This document shows positions 1 to 10,018 of a stretch of 47,553 nucleotides of DNA, one piece after another; the first letter of the stretch is position 1, and each line of letters begins with the position of its first letter. Both the position numbers and the translations under genes were made by a program. This stretch comes from Burkholderiaceae bacterium (GTDB lineage: Bacteria > Pseudomonadota > Gammaproteobacteria > Burkholderiales > Burkholderiaceae_E): the NCBI GenBank assembly GCA_019635275.1, contig JAHBZV010000021.1, forward strand, positions 1-47,553, written 5' to 3'. The notes below the pieces were generated by a model, which did no database searches, was not told the origin of the DNA, and saw nothing but the letters and a program-made list of their open reading frames with translations.

Positions 1-307
1 CGGCGTGCTCGTGCTCGGCGACATGGGCGAGGTCGGCGAGCAGGGGCCGCAGTATCACCGCGAGGTCGGCGCGTACGCGAGCGAGCGAGGCGTCGCGCAC
101 CTGCTCGCGCTCGGCGAGGCCACGCGCGACAGCGTGGCCGCCTTCGGGCCTGGCGGCGAGCACTTCGACGCGATCGAGCCCCTGATCGAGCGTGCCCGCG
201 TCCTGTGCGAACCCGGTGTCACGGTGCTGGTCAAGGGTTCTCGCTTCATGAGGATGGAGCGCGCGGTCGCTGCGCTCGCGGGCACGCCGGCGAGGGAGCA
301 TCACTGA
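1..307 (+). CDS. murF: UDP-N-acetylmuramoyl-tripeptide--D-Ala-D-Ala ligase, C-terminal part
   Basis: This is the 3' end of murF, cut by the left edge of the window; the reading frame is open from base 2. MurF adds D-Ala-D-Ala to UDP-MurNAc-tripeptide in the cytoplasm, the last soluble step of the peptidoglycan stem peptide. The visible ~101 residues are the C-terminal Mur ligase domain, with a [11 protein letters not shown] segment at the start and [12 protein letters not shown] near the end, both typical of MurF. The stop TGA shares one base with the mraY ATG (TGATG), so the two are probably translationally coupled. The identification also rests on the dcw order that follows. The N-terminal and ATP-binding domains lie outside the window. 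Confidence 0.93.
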   Translation, partial: GVLVLGDMGEVGEQGPQYHREVGAYASERGVAHLLALGEATRDSVAAFGPGGEHFDAIEPLIERARVLCEPGVTVLVKGSRFMRMERAVAALAGTPAREHH

Positions 308-1476
308 TGCTGCTCGAGCTCACGCAGTGGCTGGCCAAGGACATCCGGGCTTTCTCGGTGTTCGGCTACATCACGCTGCGCGCGGTGCTGGCGACGCTGA
401 CGGCGCTGGCGATCGGGCTGATCTTCGGTCCCTCGCTGATCCGCAAGCTGACCGCGATGAAGATCGGCCAGGCGGTGCGCAGCGACGGCCCGCAGACGCA
501 TCTCGCGAAGTCGGGCACGCCGACGATGGGTGGCGCGCTGATCCTGATCTCGATCGGCACGGCCACGCTGCTGTGGGCCGACCTCTCGAACCGCTTCGTC
601 TGGATCGTACTCGTCGTCACGCTCGGCTTCGGCTGGATCGGCTGGATCGACGACTACCGCAAGGTCGTGCACCGCAACCCGAAGGGGATGTCGGCGAAGG
701 AGAAGTACTTCTGGCAGTCGGCGATCGGGCTGCTGGCGGCGATCGCGCTGGCCTTCGCGGTGCCGGCGCAGACGAACGAGCAGGCCTGGGCGCTGTTCAC
801 CGACTGGGTCTTCAGCGGCTTCGCCACCGGCCTGCCTGCGCAGGCCGACCTGATCGTGCCGTTCTTCAAGCACATCGCCTACCCGCTCGGCGTGTTCGGG
901 TTCATCGTGCTGACCTACCTCGTCATCGTCGGCACCAGCAACGCAGTGAACCTGACCGACGGCGCCGACGGCCTGGCGATCATGCCGTCGGTGCTGGTCG
1001 GCTCGGCGCTGGGCATCTTCGCGTACGCGGCCGGCAACGCGGTATTCGCCCGGTACCTGCTGATCCCGCACATCCCGGGTGCGGGCGAGCTCACCGTCTT
1101 CTGCGCGGCGATCGCCGGCGCCGGCCTCGCGTTCCTCTGGTACAACGCGTACCCCGCGCAGGTGTTCATGGGCGACGTCGGCGCGCTGGCGCTCGGCGCC
1201 GCGCTGGGAACGATCTCGGTGATCGTCCGGCAGGAGATCGTGCTGTTCATCATGGGCGGCGTGTTCGTCGTCGAGACCCTGTCGGTGATGATCCAGGTCG
1301 GCTACTACAAGTACACGAAGCGGCGCTACGGCGAAGGCCGGCGCATCTTCAGGATGGCGCCGCTTCACCACCACTTCGAGGTCGGGGGCGTCAAGGAGAG
1401 CCAGGTCGTCGTGCGTTTCTGGATCGTGACGATGATGCTGGTGCTGTTCGGCCTGTCGACGCTGAAGCTGCGCTAG
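307..1476 (+). CDS. mraY: Phospho-N-acetylmuramoyl-pentapeptide-transferase (lipid I synthase)
   Basis: MraY transfers phospho-MurNAc-pentapeptide to undecaprenyl phosphate in the inner membrane, making lipid I. The 389-residue product is mostly hydrophobic, consistent with the ~10 helices of the family. Visible signatures are SGTPTMGG (about residues 69-76), the WIDDYRK aspartate pair (Asp115-Asp116), [10 protein letters not shown] in the middle and PLHHHFE near the C terminus, all conserved active-site loops. The chosen ATG overlaps the murF stop by one base and gives the usual N terminus [10 protein letters not shown]. An open stretch reaches further upstream but runs inside murF and looks unlike the family. 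Length is normal for betaproteobacteria. Confidence 0.97.
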   Translation: MLLELTQWLAKDIRAFSVFGYITLRAVLATLTALAIGLIFGPSLIRKLTAMKIGQAVRSDGPQTHLAKSGTPTMGGALILISIGTATLLWADLSNRFVWIVLVVTLGFGWIGWIDDYRKVVHRNPKGMSAKEKYFWQSAIGLLAAIALAFAVPAQTNEQAWALFTDWVFSGFATGLPAQADLIVPFFKHIAYPLGVFGFIVLTYLVIVGTSNAVNLTDGADGLAIMPSVLVGSALGIFAYAAGNAVFARYLLIPHIPGAGELTVFCAAIAGAGLAFLWYNAYPAQVFMGDVGALALGAALGTISVIVRQEIVLFIMGGVFVVETLSVMIQVGYYKYTKRRYGEGRRIFRMAPLHHHFEVGGVKESQVVVRFWIVTMMLVLFGLSTLKLR

Positions 1477-1484
1477 GAAGTGCG

Positions 1485-3089
1485 ATGAGCGACGCTTCCG
1501 GATCCGCGCAGCTGCACCTGTTCGACCTGAAGGGCCGGCGCGTCCTCGTGCTCGGCCTGGGCGACTCGGGCGTCGCGATGGCGCGGTGGGCGGCGAGCCA
1601 GGGCGCGATCGTGCGCGTGGCCGACACGCGCAGCGCCGACGGCGCCGACCTCCCGCAGCTGCAGGCGCTGCGCGCGCAGGCGGGCGCCATCGACTATGCG
1701 GCGGGGCCGGCGTGGAGCGAGTGCTGGCTCGACGACGTCGACCTGGTCGCCTGGAGTCCGGGACTGTCGATCGAACTCGGGGAGTCGGCACGCTTTCACG
1801 CGCTCGCGCGCGAGCGCGGCGTTCCGGTCGCGGGCGAGCTCGAACTGTTCGCGCAGGCGCTCGCCGACCTGCGCGAGTCCGGGTACCGGCCGAAGGTGAT
1901 CGCGGTGACGGGCACCAACGGAAAGACGACGACCACCGCACTGGCCGTGCACCTGTGCCGCGGCGCGGGCCTGCAGGCGGTCGCCGCCGGCAACATCGGT
2001 CCCGCGATGCTCGACGCACTGGGCGCGGCGATCGACGCGGGCGCGCTGCCGCAGGCGTGGGTGATCGAGTTGTCCAGCTTCCAGCTGGCGCTGGCGCAGA
2101 GCTTCGCCCCCGACGCAGCGGCGATCCTGAACGTCAGCGAGGACCACCTCGACTGGCACGCGACGATGGACAGCTACGTCGCCGCGAAGCGGCGCATCTA
2201 CGCGCCGGGCACGGTCGCGGTGTTCGACCGGGGGGACCCGGCCACCGCGCCGCTGCGCACCGGCCCGGCGCCGGCGTCACGCGGCGCCACGGCGAGCGAC
2301 GCGCGCGCATCCGGCGACGCCCGCGTGGCGGTCGTGGCGGCGCCGCAGCGGATTGCGTTCGGCGCCGATGCCCCGCAGGCAGCCGGCGAGTTCGGCCTCG
2401 TTCGCGAGGGCTCGCTCACCTGGCTCGCGCAGGCAGTGGCCGACGACGATGCCGGGATCGGCCGGCGGCGCCGCGAGCCGGTCGCGTTCACCGTGAGGCG
2501 ACTGATGCCTGCCGACGCACTGAGGATCCACGGCGTGCACAACCAGCTCAACGCGCTCGCGGCGCTCGCGCTGTGCAGTGCGGTCGGCGTGCCGATGGCG
2601 AAGATGCTCCACGCGCTGCGCGACTACGCGGGCGAGCCGCACCGCTGCCAGCTGCTGGCTTCGATCGACGGCGTCGAGTACTACGACGACAGCAAGGGCA
2701 CGAATGTCGGCGCGACGATCGCGGCGCTGCGCGGCCTCGGCCGGCGTTGCCGTCTGATCGCCGGTGGCGACGGCAAGGGGCAGGACTTCGCTTCGCTGGC
2801 CGGCGCGGTGCGCGAGCACGCGGCGGGCGTCTACCTGATCGGGCGCGACGCGCCGCTGCTGCGCGCCGCGCTCTCGGACACCGGCGTGCCGCTGGTCGAT
2901 TGCGCGAGCCTCGAGGAGGCGGTCGGGCGTGCCGGCGACGACGCGCGGCCCGGCGAGGCGGTGCTCCTGTCGCCCGCGTGCGCCAGCCTCGACATGTTCC
3001 GCAACTACGTGCACCGCGCGCAGGTGTTCGCGGCCGCGGTGCGGCAGCGGGCCGAGGCGCGCGGGGTCGCGATGGAGGGCGCATGCTGA
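1485..3089 (+). CDS. murD: UDP-N-acetylmuramoyl-L-alanine--D-glutamate ligase
   Basis: MurD adds D-Glu to UDP-MurNAc-L-Ala in the cytoplasm. The 534-residue product has an N-terminal Rossmann-like domain ([16 protein letters not shown], about residues 20-35), the ATP-binding [11 protein letters not shown] loop (about 141-151), the central ELSSFQL and [10 protein letters not shown] motifs, and a C-terminal Mur ligase domain with [13 protein letters not shown]. It is about 95 residues longer than the 438-residue E. coli enzyme. The extra length is mainly an Ala/Arg/Gly-rich insertion near residues 245-330. The ATG lies 8 bases after the mraY stop, and the 3' end overlaps ftsW by 7 bases. Confidence 0.96.
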   Translation: MSDASGSAQLHLFDLKGRRVLVLGLGDSGVAMARWAASQGAIVRVADTRSADGADLPQLQALRAQAGAIDYAAGPAWSECWLDDVDLVAWSPGLSIELGESARFHALARERGVPVAGELELFAQALADLRESGYRPKVIAVTGTNGKTTTTALAVHLCRGAGLQAVAAGNIGPAMLDALGAAIDAGALPQAWVIELSSFQLALAQSFAPDAAAILNVSEDHLDWHATMDSYVAAKRRIYAPGTVAVFDRGDPATAPLRTGPAPASRGATASDARASGDARVAVVAAPQRIAFGADAPQAAGEFGLVREGSLTWLAQAVADDDAGIGRRRREPVAFTVRRLMPADALRIHGVHNQLNALAALALCSAVGVPMAKMLHALRDYAGEPHRCQLLASIDGVEYYDDSKGTNVGATIAALRGLGRRCRLIAGGDGKGQDFASLAGAVREHAAGVYLIGRDAPLLRAALSDTGVPLVDCASLEEAVGRAGDDARPGEAVLLSPACASLDMFRNYVHRAQVFAAAVRQRAEARGVAMEGAC

Positions 3090-4303
3090 GTCTGCGCCTT
3101 CCAGGCCGCGGCCGTGGCGATTCGCAGCCGCTGCTGCGCCGCGCGGCGCTTCGCGCCGCTTCGCCGGCGAGCGCCCAGAGCGCCGATTTCGCGATGCTGT
3201 GGGTCGTCGCCGCGCTGCTGCTGATTGGCCTGGTGATGGTCTATTCGGCTTCGATCGCACTGCCCGACTCGTCGCGCTTCGCCAACTACGCGCCCACGCA
3301 CTTCCTGGTGCGCCACCTGATGGCGATGCTGATCGGCGTCGCCGCCGGGCTCGTCGCGTTCGCGGTGCCGGTGCGCGAATGGCAGGCCTGGTCCAAGTGG
3401 CTGTTCCTGATCGGCCTGGTCCTGCTGGTGATCGTGCTGATCCCCGGAGTGGGCAAGTCGGTCTACGGCGCGCGCCGCTGGCTGTCCCTTTACGTGTTCA
3501 ACCTGCAGCCGTCGGAGCTGATGAAGCTGTTCGTCGTGCTCTACGCGGCCGACTACACGGTGCGCAAGCAGGATTCGATGCAGAGCGTCCGCAAGGGCTT
3601 CCTGCCGATGGGCGCCGCGGTCGCGCTGGTCGGGATGCTGCTGCTGCTCGAGCCCGACATGGGGGCGTTCGTGGTCATCGCCGCGATCGCGATGGGCCTG
3701 CTTTACCTCGGCGGCGTCAACGGCAGGCTGTTCGCCGCGCTGGTGGTGATCGCCGGCACGACCTTCTCGCTGCTGATCTGGCTGTCGCCGTGGCGGCGCG
3801 AGCGGATCTTCGCCTACCTCGACCCGTTCGACGAGGCCAACACGCTGGGCAAGGGCTACCAGCTGTCGCACTCGCTGATCGCGTTCGGCCGCGGCGAGCT
3901 GTTCGGTGTCGGCCTGGGCGGATCGGTCGAGAAGCTGCACTACCTGCCCGAGGCACACACCGACTTCCTGCTGGCGGTGCTCGGCGAGGAGCTGGGGCTG
4001 GTCGGCGTGATGGTCGTCATCGCGCTGTTCTTCTGGCTCACCCGGCGCGCGTTCGAGATCGGCCGCCAGTCGATCAAGCTCGAGCGCACGTTCGCGGGGC
4101 TCGTCGCCAAGGGGATCGGCCTGTGGATCGGCCTGCAGGCGTTCATCAACATGGGCGTGAACACCGGCCTGCTGCCGACCAAGGGCCTCACGCTGCCGCT
4201 GATGAGCTACGGCGGCAGCGGCGTGCTCGTGAACTGCGTCGCGATCGCCGTCCTGCTGCGCGTGGATTACGAAAACAGGCAACTCATGCGGGGTGCCGCA
4301 TGA
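3083..4303 (+). CDS. ftsW: Peptidoglycan glycosyltransferase FtsW (SEDS family)
   Basis: FtsW is the division-specific SEDS polymerase that elongates glycan strands from lipid II, working with FtsI at the septum. The 406-residue product has a ~35-residue Arg/Ala-rich cytoplasmic N terminus, then about ten hydrophobic helices. Family motifs include the MVYSAS segment after helix 1, [14 protein letters not shown], and the C-terminal [12 protein letters not shown]. The ATG overlaps the murD stop by 7 bases, so coupling is likely. The last residues (MRGAA) and the stop codon lie within a perfect 19-bp inverted repeat. They also form the first copy of an 18-bp duplication whose second copy spans the murG start, described separately. 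Confidence 0.96.
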   Translation: MLSLRLPGRGRGDSQPLLRRAALRAASPASAQSADFAMLWVVAALLLIGLVMVYSASIALPDSSRFANYAPTHFLVRHLMAMLIGVAAGLVAFAVPVREWQAWSKWLFLIGLVLLVIVLIPGVGKSVYGARRWLSLYVFNLQPSELMKLFVVLYAADYTVRKQDSMQSVRKGFLPMGAAVALVGMLLLLEPDMGAFVVIAAIAMGLLYLGGVNGRLFAALVVIAGTTFSLLIWLSPWRRERIFAYLDPFDEANTLGKGYQLSHSLIAFGRGELFGVGLGGSVEKLHYLPEAHTDFLLAVLGEELGLVGVMVVIALFFWLTRRAFEIGRQSIKLERTFAGLVAKGIGLWIGLQAFINMGVNTGLLPTKGLTLPLMSYGGSGVLVNCVAIAVLLRVDYENRQLMRGAA

Positions 4304-4314
4304 GTTGCCTGTTT
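4273..4314 (+). repeat. Perfect 19-bp stem / 4-nt loop hairpin over the ftsW stop codon
   Basis: Bases 4273-4291 and 4296-4314 are exact reverse complements separated by GGTG. The stem contains the end of ftsW, its TGA (4301-4303) and the overlapping ATG at 4300. In RNA it would be very stable and could mask that start or pause ribosomes and polymerase. No T-run follows, so it is not a classical terminator. Confidence 0.8.
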
Positions 4315-4405
4315 CGGCGCAGGCTGACTTCGCACGGCGAAGTCAAGCGAGCGACAGCGAGCGGCCGGAGCCAAAACGGTCTCTTCCTGCGGGGTGCCGC
4401 ATGAG
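4287..4405 (+). repeat. Insertion-like segment bounded by an 18-bp direct repeat at the ftsW/murG junction
   Basis: The 18-mer TGCGGGGTGCCGCATGAG occurs exactly at 4287-4304 and again at 4388-4405, with 83 bases between the copies. The copies contain the ftsW stop and the murG start. Removing one copy plus the spacer would leave an ATGA overlap of ftsW and murG, like other junctions in this cluster. The spacer holds a second perfect hairpin (TGACTTCGC at 4325-4333, ACG loop, GCGAAGTCA at 4337-4345) and a repetitive AAGCGAGCGACAGCGAGCGG stretch. I interpret it as a short palindromic interspersed element or local duplication. No transposase is encoded. Confidence 0.7.
4300..4404 (+). CDS. 34-codon linker reading frame between ftsW and murG
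   Basis: An open frame of 34 codons starts at an ATG that overlaps the ftsW stop (ATGA) and ends at a TGA that overlaps the murG ATG (ATGA). It lies entirely inside the insertion-like segment, and its last four residues (RGAA) repeat those of ftsW. The predicted peptide is basic (many Arg and Lys) and matches no family I know. A plausible role is to keep translational coupling from ftsW to murG across the insertion rather than to make a functional protein. Expression is not shown by the sequence, and the ATG sits inside a strong hairpin. Confidence 0.35.
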   Translation: MSCLFRRRLTSHGEVKRATASGRSQNGLFLRGAA

Positions 4406-5471
4406 CGGGCGCACGATCATGATCATGGCCGGGGGCACCGGCGGCCACGTGATGCCGGGGCTCGCGGTCGCTGCCGAGATGCGCGCCCGCGACTGGAGCG
4501 TCGTCTGGCTCGGCAACCCGACGGGCATGGAGGCCACGCTGGTGCCGAAGCACGGCATCGCGATGCAATGGGTGCGCATGGGCGGGGTGCGCGGCAAGGG
4601 GTTCGCGACCAGGCTCCTGCTGCCGCTGCGGCTGCTCACCGCGTTCCGTGACAGCCTTCGCGCGCTGCGCTCGACCCGGCCGGCGGTCGTGCTGGGCATG
4701 GGCGGCTACGTCGCGTTTCCCGGCGGCGTGATGGCTCGCCTGCTGCGCCGGCCGCTGGTGGTCCACGAGCAGAACTCGGTGGCCGGCCTGACCAACCGGC
4801 TGCTCGCGCGCGTCGCCGACCGGGTGCTCGAGGCGTTCCCGGGCACGTTGCCTGGCGCGCAGTGCACCGGCAACCCCCTGCGCGCCGAGATGCTTCGCGA
4901 CGATGCCCCCGAGGCGCGCTACGCACGGCGTTCGGGCCCGCTGCGCCTGCTGGTCGTCGGCGGCAGCCTCGGCGCGCAGGCACTCAACGACGCCGTGCCC
5001 GCCGCGCTCGCGCTGATGCCCGCGCAGGCGCGCCCTCAGGTCCTGCACCAGAGCGGGCGGGGCCGGCGCGAGGCGCTCGAGGCGCGCTATCGCGAGCTCG
5101 GCGTCGCTGCGACGGTGGTCGAGTTCATCGACGACATGGCCGGCGCCTATCGGCAGGCCGACCTGCTGGTGTGCCGCTCCGGCGCGATGACGATCGCCGA
5201 GATCGCGGCGATCGGCGTCGCCAGCGTGCTGGTTCCGTACCCGCACGCGGTCGACGATCACCAGACCGGCAACGCGCGCTTCCTGTCGGCGCAAGGCGCC
5301 GCCGTGCTGATGCCCCAGCCCGAGCTCGCTCCCGATCGGCTGGCCGCCGCACTGGGAGGCTTCGACCGGCCGGCGCTGGCGGCGATGGCCGCGCGCGCAC
5401 GCGCACTGGCCCGGCCCGACGCCGCGCGACGGGTGGCCGACGTCTGCGAAGAGGCGGCGCGATCGTCATGA
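4401..5471 (+). CDS. murG: UDP-GlcNAc:undecaprenyl-PP-MurNAc-pentapeptide GlcNAc transferase
   Basis: MurG adds GlcNAc to lipid I at the cytoplasmic face of the inner membrane to give lipid II. The 356-residue product begins [16 protein letters not shown], the GT28 family N-terminal glycine loop, followed by VMPGLAVA. It also has [29 protein letters not shown] and the UDP-GlcNAc-binding [19 protein letters not shown] with a downstream DDHQTGNA. Opening in the same frame extends to a GTG at 4293, but that extension runs through the insertion-like segment and is unlike the family. The ATG at 4401 is therefore preferred. The 3' end overlaps murC by 4 bases (ATGA). Confidence 0.96.
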   Translation: MSGRTIMIMAGGTGGHVMPGLAVAAEMRARDWSVVWLGNPTGMEATLVPKHGIAMQWVRMGGVRGKGFATRLLLPLRLLTAFRDSLRALRSTRPAVVLGMGGYVAFPGGVMARLLRRPLVVHEQNSVAGLTNRLLARVADRVLEAFPGTLPGAQCTGNPLRAEMLRDDAPEARYARRSGPLRLLVVGGSLGAQALNDAVPAALALMPAQARPQVLHQSGRGRREALEARYRELGVAATVVEFIDDMAGAYRQADLLVCRSGAMTIAEIAAIGVASVLVPYPHAVDDHQTGNARFLSAQGAAVLMPQPELAPDRLAAALGGFDRPALAAMAARARALARPDAARRVADVCEEAARSS

Positions 5472-6883
5472 AGCACAAGGTCAAGCACATCCACTTCGTC
5501 GGAATCGGGGGCGCCGGGATGAGCGGCATCGCCGAGGTGCTGCTGAACCTGGGCTACCGCATCAGCGGGTCCGACGTCTCCGCGGGTCCGGCCACGCGAC
5601 GGCTCGACGCGCTGGGCGCGACGGTCACGCTCGGGCACGACGCGGCCAACATCGACGGTGCCGACTGCGTCGTCACGTCCACCGCCGTGCGCAGCGACAA
5701 CCCCGAAGTGATCGCGGCGCGCAACCGCCGAGTGCCGGTCGTGCCGCGCGCGATGATGCTGGCCGAGCTGATGAAGCTCAAGCACGGCGTCGCGATCGCC
5801 GGCACGCACGGAAAGACGACGACGACGAGCCTGGTCGCGTCGGTGCTCGCCGCCGGCGGACTCGACCCGACCTTCGTGATCGGCGGCCGGCTGATCAGTG
5901 CCGGCGCGAACGCGCGTCTCGGCACCGGCGACTACATCGTCGTCGAGGCCGACGAATCGGACGGCTCGTTCCTCAACCTCGCGCCGATGATCGCAGTGAT
6001 CACCAACATCGACGCCGACCACATGGAGACCTACGGGCACGACTTCGCACGCCTGCGCCAGGCATTCGTCGAGTTCACGCAGCGGCTGCCGTTCTACGGA
6101 GCCGCGGTGCTGTGCATCGACGACGCGCACGTTCGCGAGATCCTGCCCTTCGTGTCCAAGCCGGTGCTGACCTACGGGCTCGACGAGGGTGCGCAGTTCC
6201 GCGCGGTCGACGTCGCCGCCGATGGCGGGCAGATGCGCTTCACGCTTCTGCGCGAGGACGCGCCGCCCCTGCCGCTGGTACTGAACGCGCCGGGGCTGCA
6301 CAACGTGCGCAACGCCCTGGCCGCCATCGCGGTCGCCGACGAGCTCGGCGTCGGCGACGAGGCGATCGCTTCGGCGCTGGCCGAATTCCACGGCGTCGGC
6401 CGGCGATTCCAGCGCTACGGCGAGATCGCGGTTCGCGCCGACGATGGCGGCGGCCGCTTCACGCTGATCGACGACTACGGACACCACCCCGCCGAGATGG
6501 AGGCGACGCTGGCGGCGGCGCGCGGCGCGTTCCCGGGCCGGCGGATCGTGCTGGCCTTTCAGCCGCACCGCTACACGCGCACGCGCGATCTGTTCGAGGA
6601 CTTCGTGCGGGTGCTGTCCACGCCCGACGTGCTGCTGCTCGCCGAGGTCTATCCGGCAGGAGAGTCGCCGATCGTCGCCGCAGACGGCCGCTCGCTGGCG
6701 CGCGCGGTACGCGTGGCCGGCAAGGTCGAGCCGGTGTTCGTCGAGGAGATCGCGGCGATGCCGGCCGCGATCCTCGATGCGGCGCGCGACGGCGACGTCG
6801 TGATCACGATGGGCGCAGGGTCGATCGGCTCGGTGCCGCAGCAGGTGAAGGAGGCAGCCGGTGACACCCGCGGGAGCAACTGA
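5468..6883 (+). CDS. murC: UDP-N-acetylmuramate--L-alanine ligase
   Basis: MurC adds the first amino acid, L-Ala, to UDP-MurNAc in the cytoplasm. The 471-residue product shows the N-terminal UDP-binding motif [17 protein letters not shown] (about residues 9-25), the ATP-binding GTHGKTTTT (about 112-120), the central EADESDGSF and [12 protein letters not shown] motifs, and the C-terminal [10 protein letters not shown] and FQPHRYTRT motifs of the Mur ligase superfamily. Length is normal. The ATG overlaps the murG stop by 4 bases. One base separates its stop from the ATG chosen for ddl. Confidence 0.97.
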   Translation: MKHKVKHIHFVGIGGAGMSGIAEVLLNLGYRISGSDVSAGPATRRLDALGATVTLGHDAANIDGADCVVTSTAVRSDNPEVIAARNRRVPVVPRAMMLAELMKLKHGVAIAGTHGKTTTTSLVASVLAAGGLDPTFVIGGRLISAGANARLGTGDYIVVEADESDGSFLNLAPMIAVITNIDADHMETYGHDFARLRQAFVEFTQRLPFYGAAVLCIDDAHVREILPFVSKPVLTYGLDEGAQFRAVDVAADGGQMRFTLLREDAPPLPLVLNAPGLHNVRNALAAIAVADELGVGDEAIASALAEFHGVGRRFQRYGEIAVRADDGGGRFTLIDDYGHHPAEMEATLAAARGAFPGRRIVLAFQPHRYTRTRDLFEDFVRVLSTPDVLLLAEVYPAGESPIVAADGRSLARAVRVAGKVEPVFVEEIAAMPAAILDAARDGDVVITMGAGSIGSVPQQVKEAAGDTRGSN

Positions 6884-6884
6884 G

Positions 6885-7859
6885 ATGTCGACCGTCGAAG
6901 CGGACTTCCTGCGCGATCCCGCGGCCCTCGGCAAGGTGGCGGTGCTGTTCGGCGGCCGGTCTGCCGAGCGCGAAGTGTCGATCATGTCGGGTACCGGCGT
7001 GCTGGCGGCGCTGCGCAGCCGCGGCGTCGACGCGCACGCGTTCGACCCGGCCGAGCGCGCGCTCGACGACCTGCGCCGCGAGGGCTTCTCGCGCGCGTTC
7101 ATCGCGCTGCACGGCCGCTACGGCGAAGACGGCACGGTGCAGGGCGCGCTCGAGCTGCTCGGCATCCCGTACACCGGCAGCGGCGTGATGGCCTCGGCGA
7201 TCGGGATGGACAAGGTCTACACGAAGCGCATCTGGATGACGCACGGCCTGCCGACGCCGGCGTTCGCGCTCGCCCACGGCGTGGCCGAGGTCGCCGACGC
7301 CGCGGCGCGCTTCGGCCTGCCGATGGCGGTGAAGCCCTCGCGCGAAGGCTCGACGATCGGCTTCACGAAGATGGTGTCGGCCGACCAGGCCCAGGCGGCG
7401 TTCGAGATCGCACGACGCCACGACGACGACGTGCTGTGCGAGGAGTTCGTCGACGGGCGCGAGCTCACGATCGCGGTGATCGGCACGGGCAGCACCGCGC
7501 ACGCGCTGCCGGTCATCGAGATCGTCGCGCCGGCGGGCAACTACGACTACCAGAACAAGTACTTCCGCGACGACACGCGCTACGTCTGTCCGGCCGAGCT
7601 GCCCGAGGCGCTCGCCGGCGAGATCGCCGAACTGTCGCTGCGCGCCTACCTCGCGATCGGCTGCGAAGGATGGGGCCGGGTCGACGTGATTTTGCGTCGC
7701 TCCGACGAGCGGCCCTTCCTGCTCGAGGTGAACACGTCGCCCGGGATGACCGGCCACTCGCTGGTGCCGATGGCGGCGCGCGCGGTCGGCATGTCCTACG
7801 AAGAGCTGTGCCTGCGGATCCTCGCCTCGGCGAGCCTGAAGATCGGGGGACGGCGTTGA
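6885..7859 (+). CDS. ddlB: D-alanine--D-alanine ligase
   Basis: Ddl makes the D-Ala-D-Ala dipeptide used by MurF, an ATP-grasp reaction in the cytoplasm. The 324-residue product has [19 protein letters not shown] at the N terminus, the [14 protein letters not shown] loop, the [17 protein letters not shown]-grasp segment and a C-terminal [17 protein letters not shown] metal/ATP site. The ATG at 6885 has a GGGAG ribosome site about 8 bases upstream. An in-frame GTG at 6861 inside murC is a less likely alternative. Its stop overlaps the ftsQ start. Position in the dcw cluster fits ddlB. Confidence 0.96.
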   Translation: MSTVEADFLRDPAALGKVAVLFGGRSAEREVSIMSGTGVLAALRSRGVDAHAFDPAERALDDLRREGFSRAFIALHGRYGEDGTVQGALELLGIPYTGSGVMASAIGMDKVYTKRIWMTHGLPTPAFALAHGVAEVADAAARFGLPMAVKPSREGSTIGFTKMVSADQAQAAFEIARRHDDDVLCEEFVDGRELTIAVIGTGSTAHALPVIEIVAPAGNYDYQNKYFRDDTRYVCPAELPEALAGEIAELSLRAYLAIGCEGWGRVDVILRRSDERPFLLEVNTSPGMTGHSLVPMAARAVGMSYEELCLRILASASLKIGGRR

Positions 7860-8644
7860 ACGTCTGGCACGACTCGCGCCTGATGAACGCGCTGGCCAAC
7901 GCGCTGCTCGGGGCGACGCTGCTGGCCGCGCTTGCCAGCGCAGCCTGGTGGCTGTCGCAGCGGCCGTACTTCACGCTGCGCGGCGTGGCGATCGAGGCCG
8001 CCGAAGGGCACCCGCTGCGTCACGCGTCGGCGCCGCTGCTGCGCGCCGCGGTCACCCGCCACGTGCGCGGCAACTTCTTCGCCGTCGACCTCGACGCGGT
8101 CCGCGCCACCTTCGAGACCGTTCCGTGGGTGCGTCGCGCGAGCGTGCGCCGAGTCTGGCCCGACGGTCTGGTGGTGGCGATCGAGGAGCACCGCCCGCTG
8201 GCGTTCTGGGGCGACGGCCGCCTCGTCAATACCTTCGGCGAACTGTTCGCCGCGAACCTGGCCGAGGCCGAGGAGGACGGCGACCTGCCGCAGTTCTCGG
8301 GGCCCGAAGGCAGCGCGCTGCAGGTCGCGCGCCGCTACGCCGAGCTGCGCGAGGCGGTGGCGCCGCTGGGCGTGCATCCCGACGTGGTCGCGCTGTCGCC
8401 GCGCTATGCCTGGACGATGCGGCTCGACGACGGCACGACGCTGCTGCTCGGGCGCGACCAGGGCATGCCGATCGAGCGCCGTGTCGCGCGCTGGGTCGGT
8501 GCGTATCCGGAGGTGATGGCGAGCCTGAAGCGGCGCGCCGAAGTGATCGATCTGCGCTACCCGAACGGATTCGCGATCCGCTCGCTCGCGCAGCTTGCCG
8601 AAGCGGACGGGCACGAGTCCGCGACGGCGCAACGAACGCATTGA
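7856..8644 (+). CDS. ftsQ: Cell division protein FtsQ
   Basis: FtsQ is a bitopic divisome protein that links FtsB/FtsL to the septum. The 262-residue product has a short cytoplasmic N terminus, one transmembrane helix (about residues 11-32), a periplasmic POTRA domain beginning [13 protein letters not shown], and the FtsQ domain with [31 protein letters not shown] chose TTG at 7856, which overlaps the ddl stop and follows a GGGGGA ribosome site. It yields [14 protein letters not shown], similar to the WNN-type N terminus I recall for betaproteobacterial FtsQ. An in-frame ATG at 7883 would remove 9 residues and is the alternative. Confidence 0.9.
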   Translation: MNVWHDSRLMNALANALLGATLLAALASAAWWLSQRPYFTLRGVAIEAAEGHPLRHASAPLLRAAVTRHVRGNFFAVDLDAVRATFETVPWVRRASVRRVWPDGLVVAIEEHRPLAFWGDGRLVNTFGELFAANLAEAEEDGDLPQFSGPEGSALQVARRYAELREAVAPLGVHPDVVALSPRYAWTMRLDDGTTLLLGRDQGMPIERRVARWVGAYPEVMASLKRRAEVIDLRYPNGFAIRSLAQLAEADGHESATAQRTH

Positions 8645-8657
8645 AGCGCAGGACCAC

Positions 8658-9890
8658 ATGACCAGAGACGCCAAGGACCTGATCGTCGGACTCGACATCG
8701 GCACTTCGAAGATCGTCGCGATCGTCGCCGAGATGCGCGCCGACGGCCACTACGAGATCGTGGGCCTCGGCCAGCACGACTCGCGGGGGCTCAAGAAGGG
8801 CGTGGTGGTCAACATCGAGTCGACGGTCGCGTCGATCCAGCGCGCGCTCGAGGAAGCCGAGCTGATGGCCGACTGCAAGATCCGCACGGTCTACACCGGC
8901 ATCGCCGGCAGCCACATCCGCAGCTTCAACTCCAGCGGCATGGTGGCGATCAAGGACAAGGAGGTTACCGAAGCCGACATGGCGCGCGTGATCGAGACCG
9001 CCAAGGCGGTGAACATCCCGACCGACCAGCAGATCGTCCACGTACTGCCGCAGGAATTCATCATCGACGGCCAGGAGGACATCCGCGAGCCGATCGGCAT
9101 GAGCGGCGTGCGCCTCGAGGTCAAGGTCCACATCGTGACCGGTGCGGTGTCGGCGGCGCAGAACATCGTCAAGTGCGTGCGCCGCTGCGGCCTGGAGGTC
9201 AACGACCTGATTCTCCAGCCGCTCGCTTCGAGCATGTCGATCCTGACCCAGGACGAGAAGGAACTCGGCGTCGCGCTGGTCGACATCGGCGGGGGCACCA
9301 CCGACATCGCGATCTTCACCGGCGGCGCGATCCGGCACACGGCGGTGATCCCGATCGCCGGCGACCAGATCACCAACGACATCGCGATGGCGCTGCGCAC
9401 GCCCACGCCCGAGGCCGACGAGATCAAGCTGCGCTTCGGCATCGCCAAACAGGTGCTCGCCGACCCGAACGAGAAGATCGAGGTGCCGGGCCTGGGCGAT
9501 CGGGCGCCGCGCACGCTGTCGCGCCAGGCGCTGGCCGCGGTGATCGAGCCGCGCATCGAGGAGTTGTTCTCTCTGGTGCACCAGGTGGTGCGCGAGTCCG
9601 GCTACGAGGAACTGCTCTCCTCGGGCGTCGTGCTCACCGGCGGCACCAGCCTGCTGCCCGGGATGGTCGAGCTGGCCGAGGACATCTTTCTGAAGCCGGT
9701 GCGCATCGGGATGCCCGCCTACACGGGCGGGCTCGCCGACGTGGTGCGCTCGCCGCGCTACTCGACTGCGGTCGGGTTGCTCGAGGAGGCGAGATTGCAG
9801 AGGCTGCGCGGCCGCAAGGTGGCCGAGCAGTCCGGATCGTTCAAGGAGACGCTGCGACGCATGAAGGAGTGGTTCCTTGGGAATTTCTGA
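8658..9890 (+). CDS. ftsA: Cell division protein FtsA
   Basis: FtsA is the actin-like ATPase that anchors FtsZ filaments to the membrane. The 410-residue product begins MTRDAKDLIVGLDIGTSKIVA, with the phosphate-1 loop. It contains the SHIRSFNSSGMVAI segment of the 1C domain, the VDIGGGTTDIAIF phosphate-2 loop and VVLTGGTSLLPGM adenosine motif. It ends in the short amphipathic helix TLRRMKEWFLGNF that binds the membrane. The ATG at 8658 is 13 bases after the ftsQ stop and follows GCAGGA. An upstream in-frame opening overlaps ftsQ and lacks family similarity. Confidence 0.97.
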   Translation: MTRDAKDLIVGLDIGTSKIVAIVAEMRADGHYEIVGLGQHDSRGLKKGVVVNIESTVASIQRALEEAELMADCKIRTVYTGIAGSHIRSFNSSGMVAIKDKEVTEADMARVIETAKAVNIPTDQQIVHVLPQEFIIDGQEDIREPIGMSGVRLEVKVHIVTGAVSAAQNIVKCVRRCGLEVNDLILQPLASSMSILTQDEKELGVALVDIGGGTTDIAIFTGGAIRHTAVIPIAGDQITNDIAMALRTPTPEADEIKLRFGIAKQVLADPNEKIEVPGLGDRAPRTLSRQALAAVIEPRIEELFSLVHQVVRESGYEELLSSGVVLTGGTSLLPGMVELAEDIFLKPVRIGMPAYTGGLADVVRSPRYSTAVGLLEEARLQRLRGRKVAEQSGSFKETLRRMKEWFLGNF

Positions 9891-10018
9891 ACACCCCGTT
9901 TTCTTTCGGGAAGGGCGACTGGAGAGGCGAGGCCGGGCGGCCGCGCCAGCGGGGGCGTGTGCCGTCTTGCGGCTCAGCTTCTCCCGTCTGTCTTCCCACC
10001 ATCCAGGAGGTCAGCACC

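Noticed and set aside
4293-4400. In-frame N-terminal extension of murG from GTG 4293.
   Set aside because: The added 36 residues run through the insertion-like segment and match nothing; MurG proteins start at the glycine-rich loop.
9891-10018. A promoter between ftsA and ftsZ.
   Set aside because: I could not find a -35/-10 pair with sensible spacing. ftsZ may still have its own promoter, but the sequence does not show it to me.
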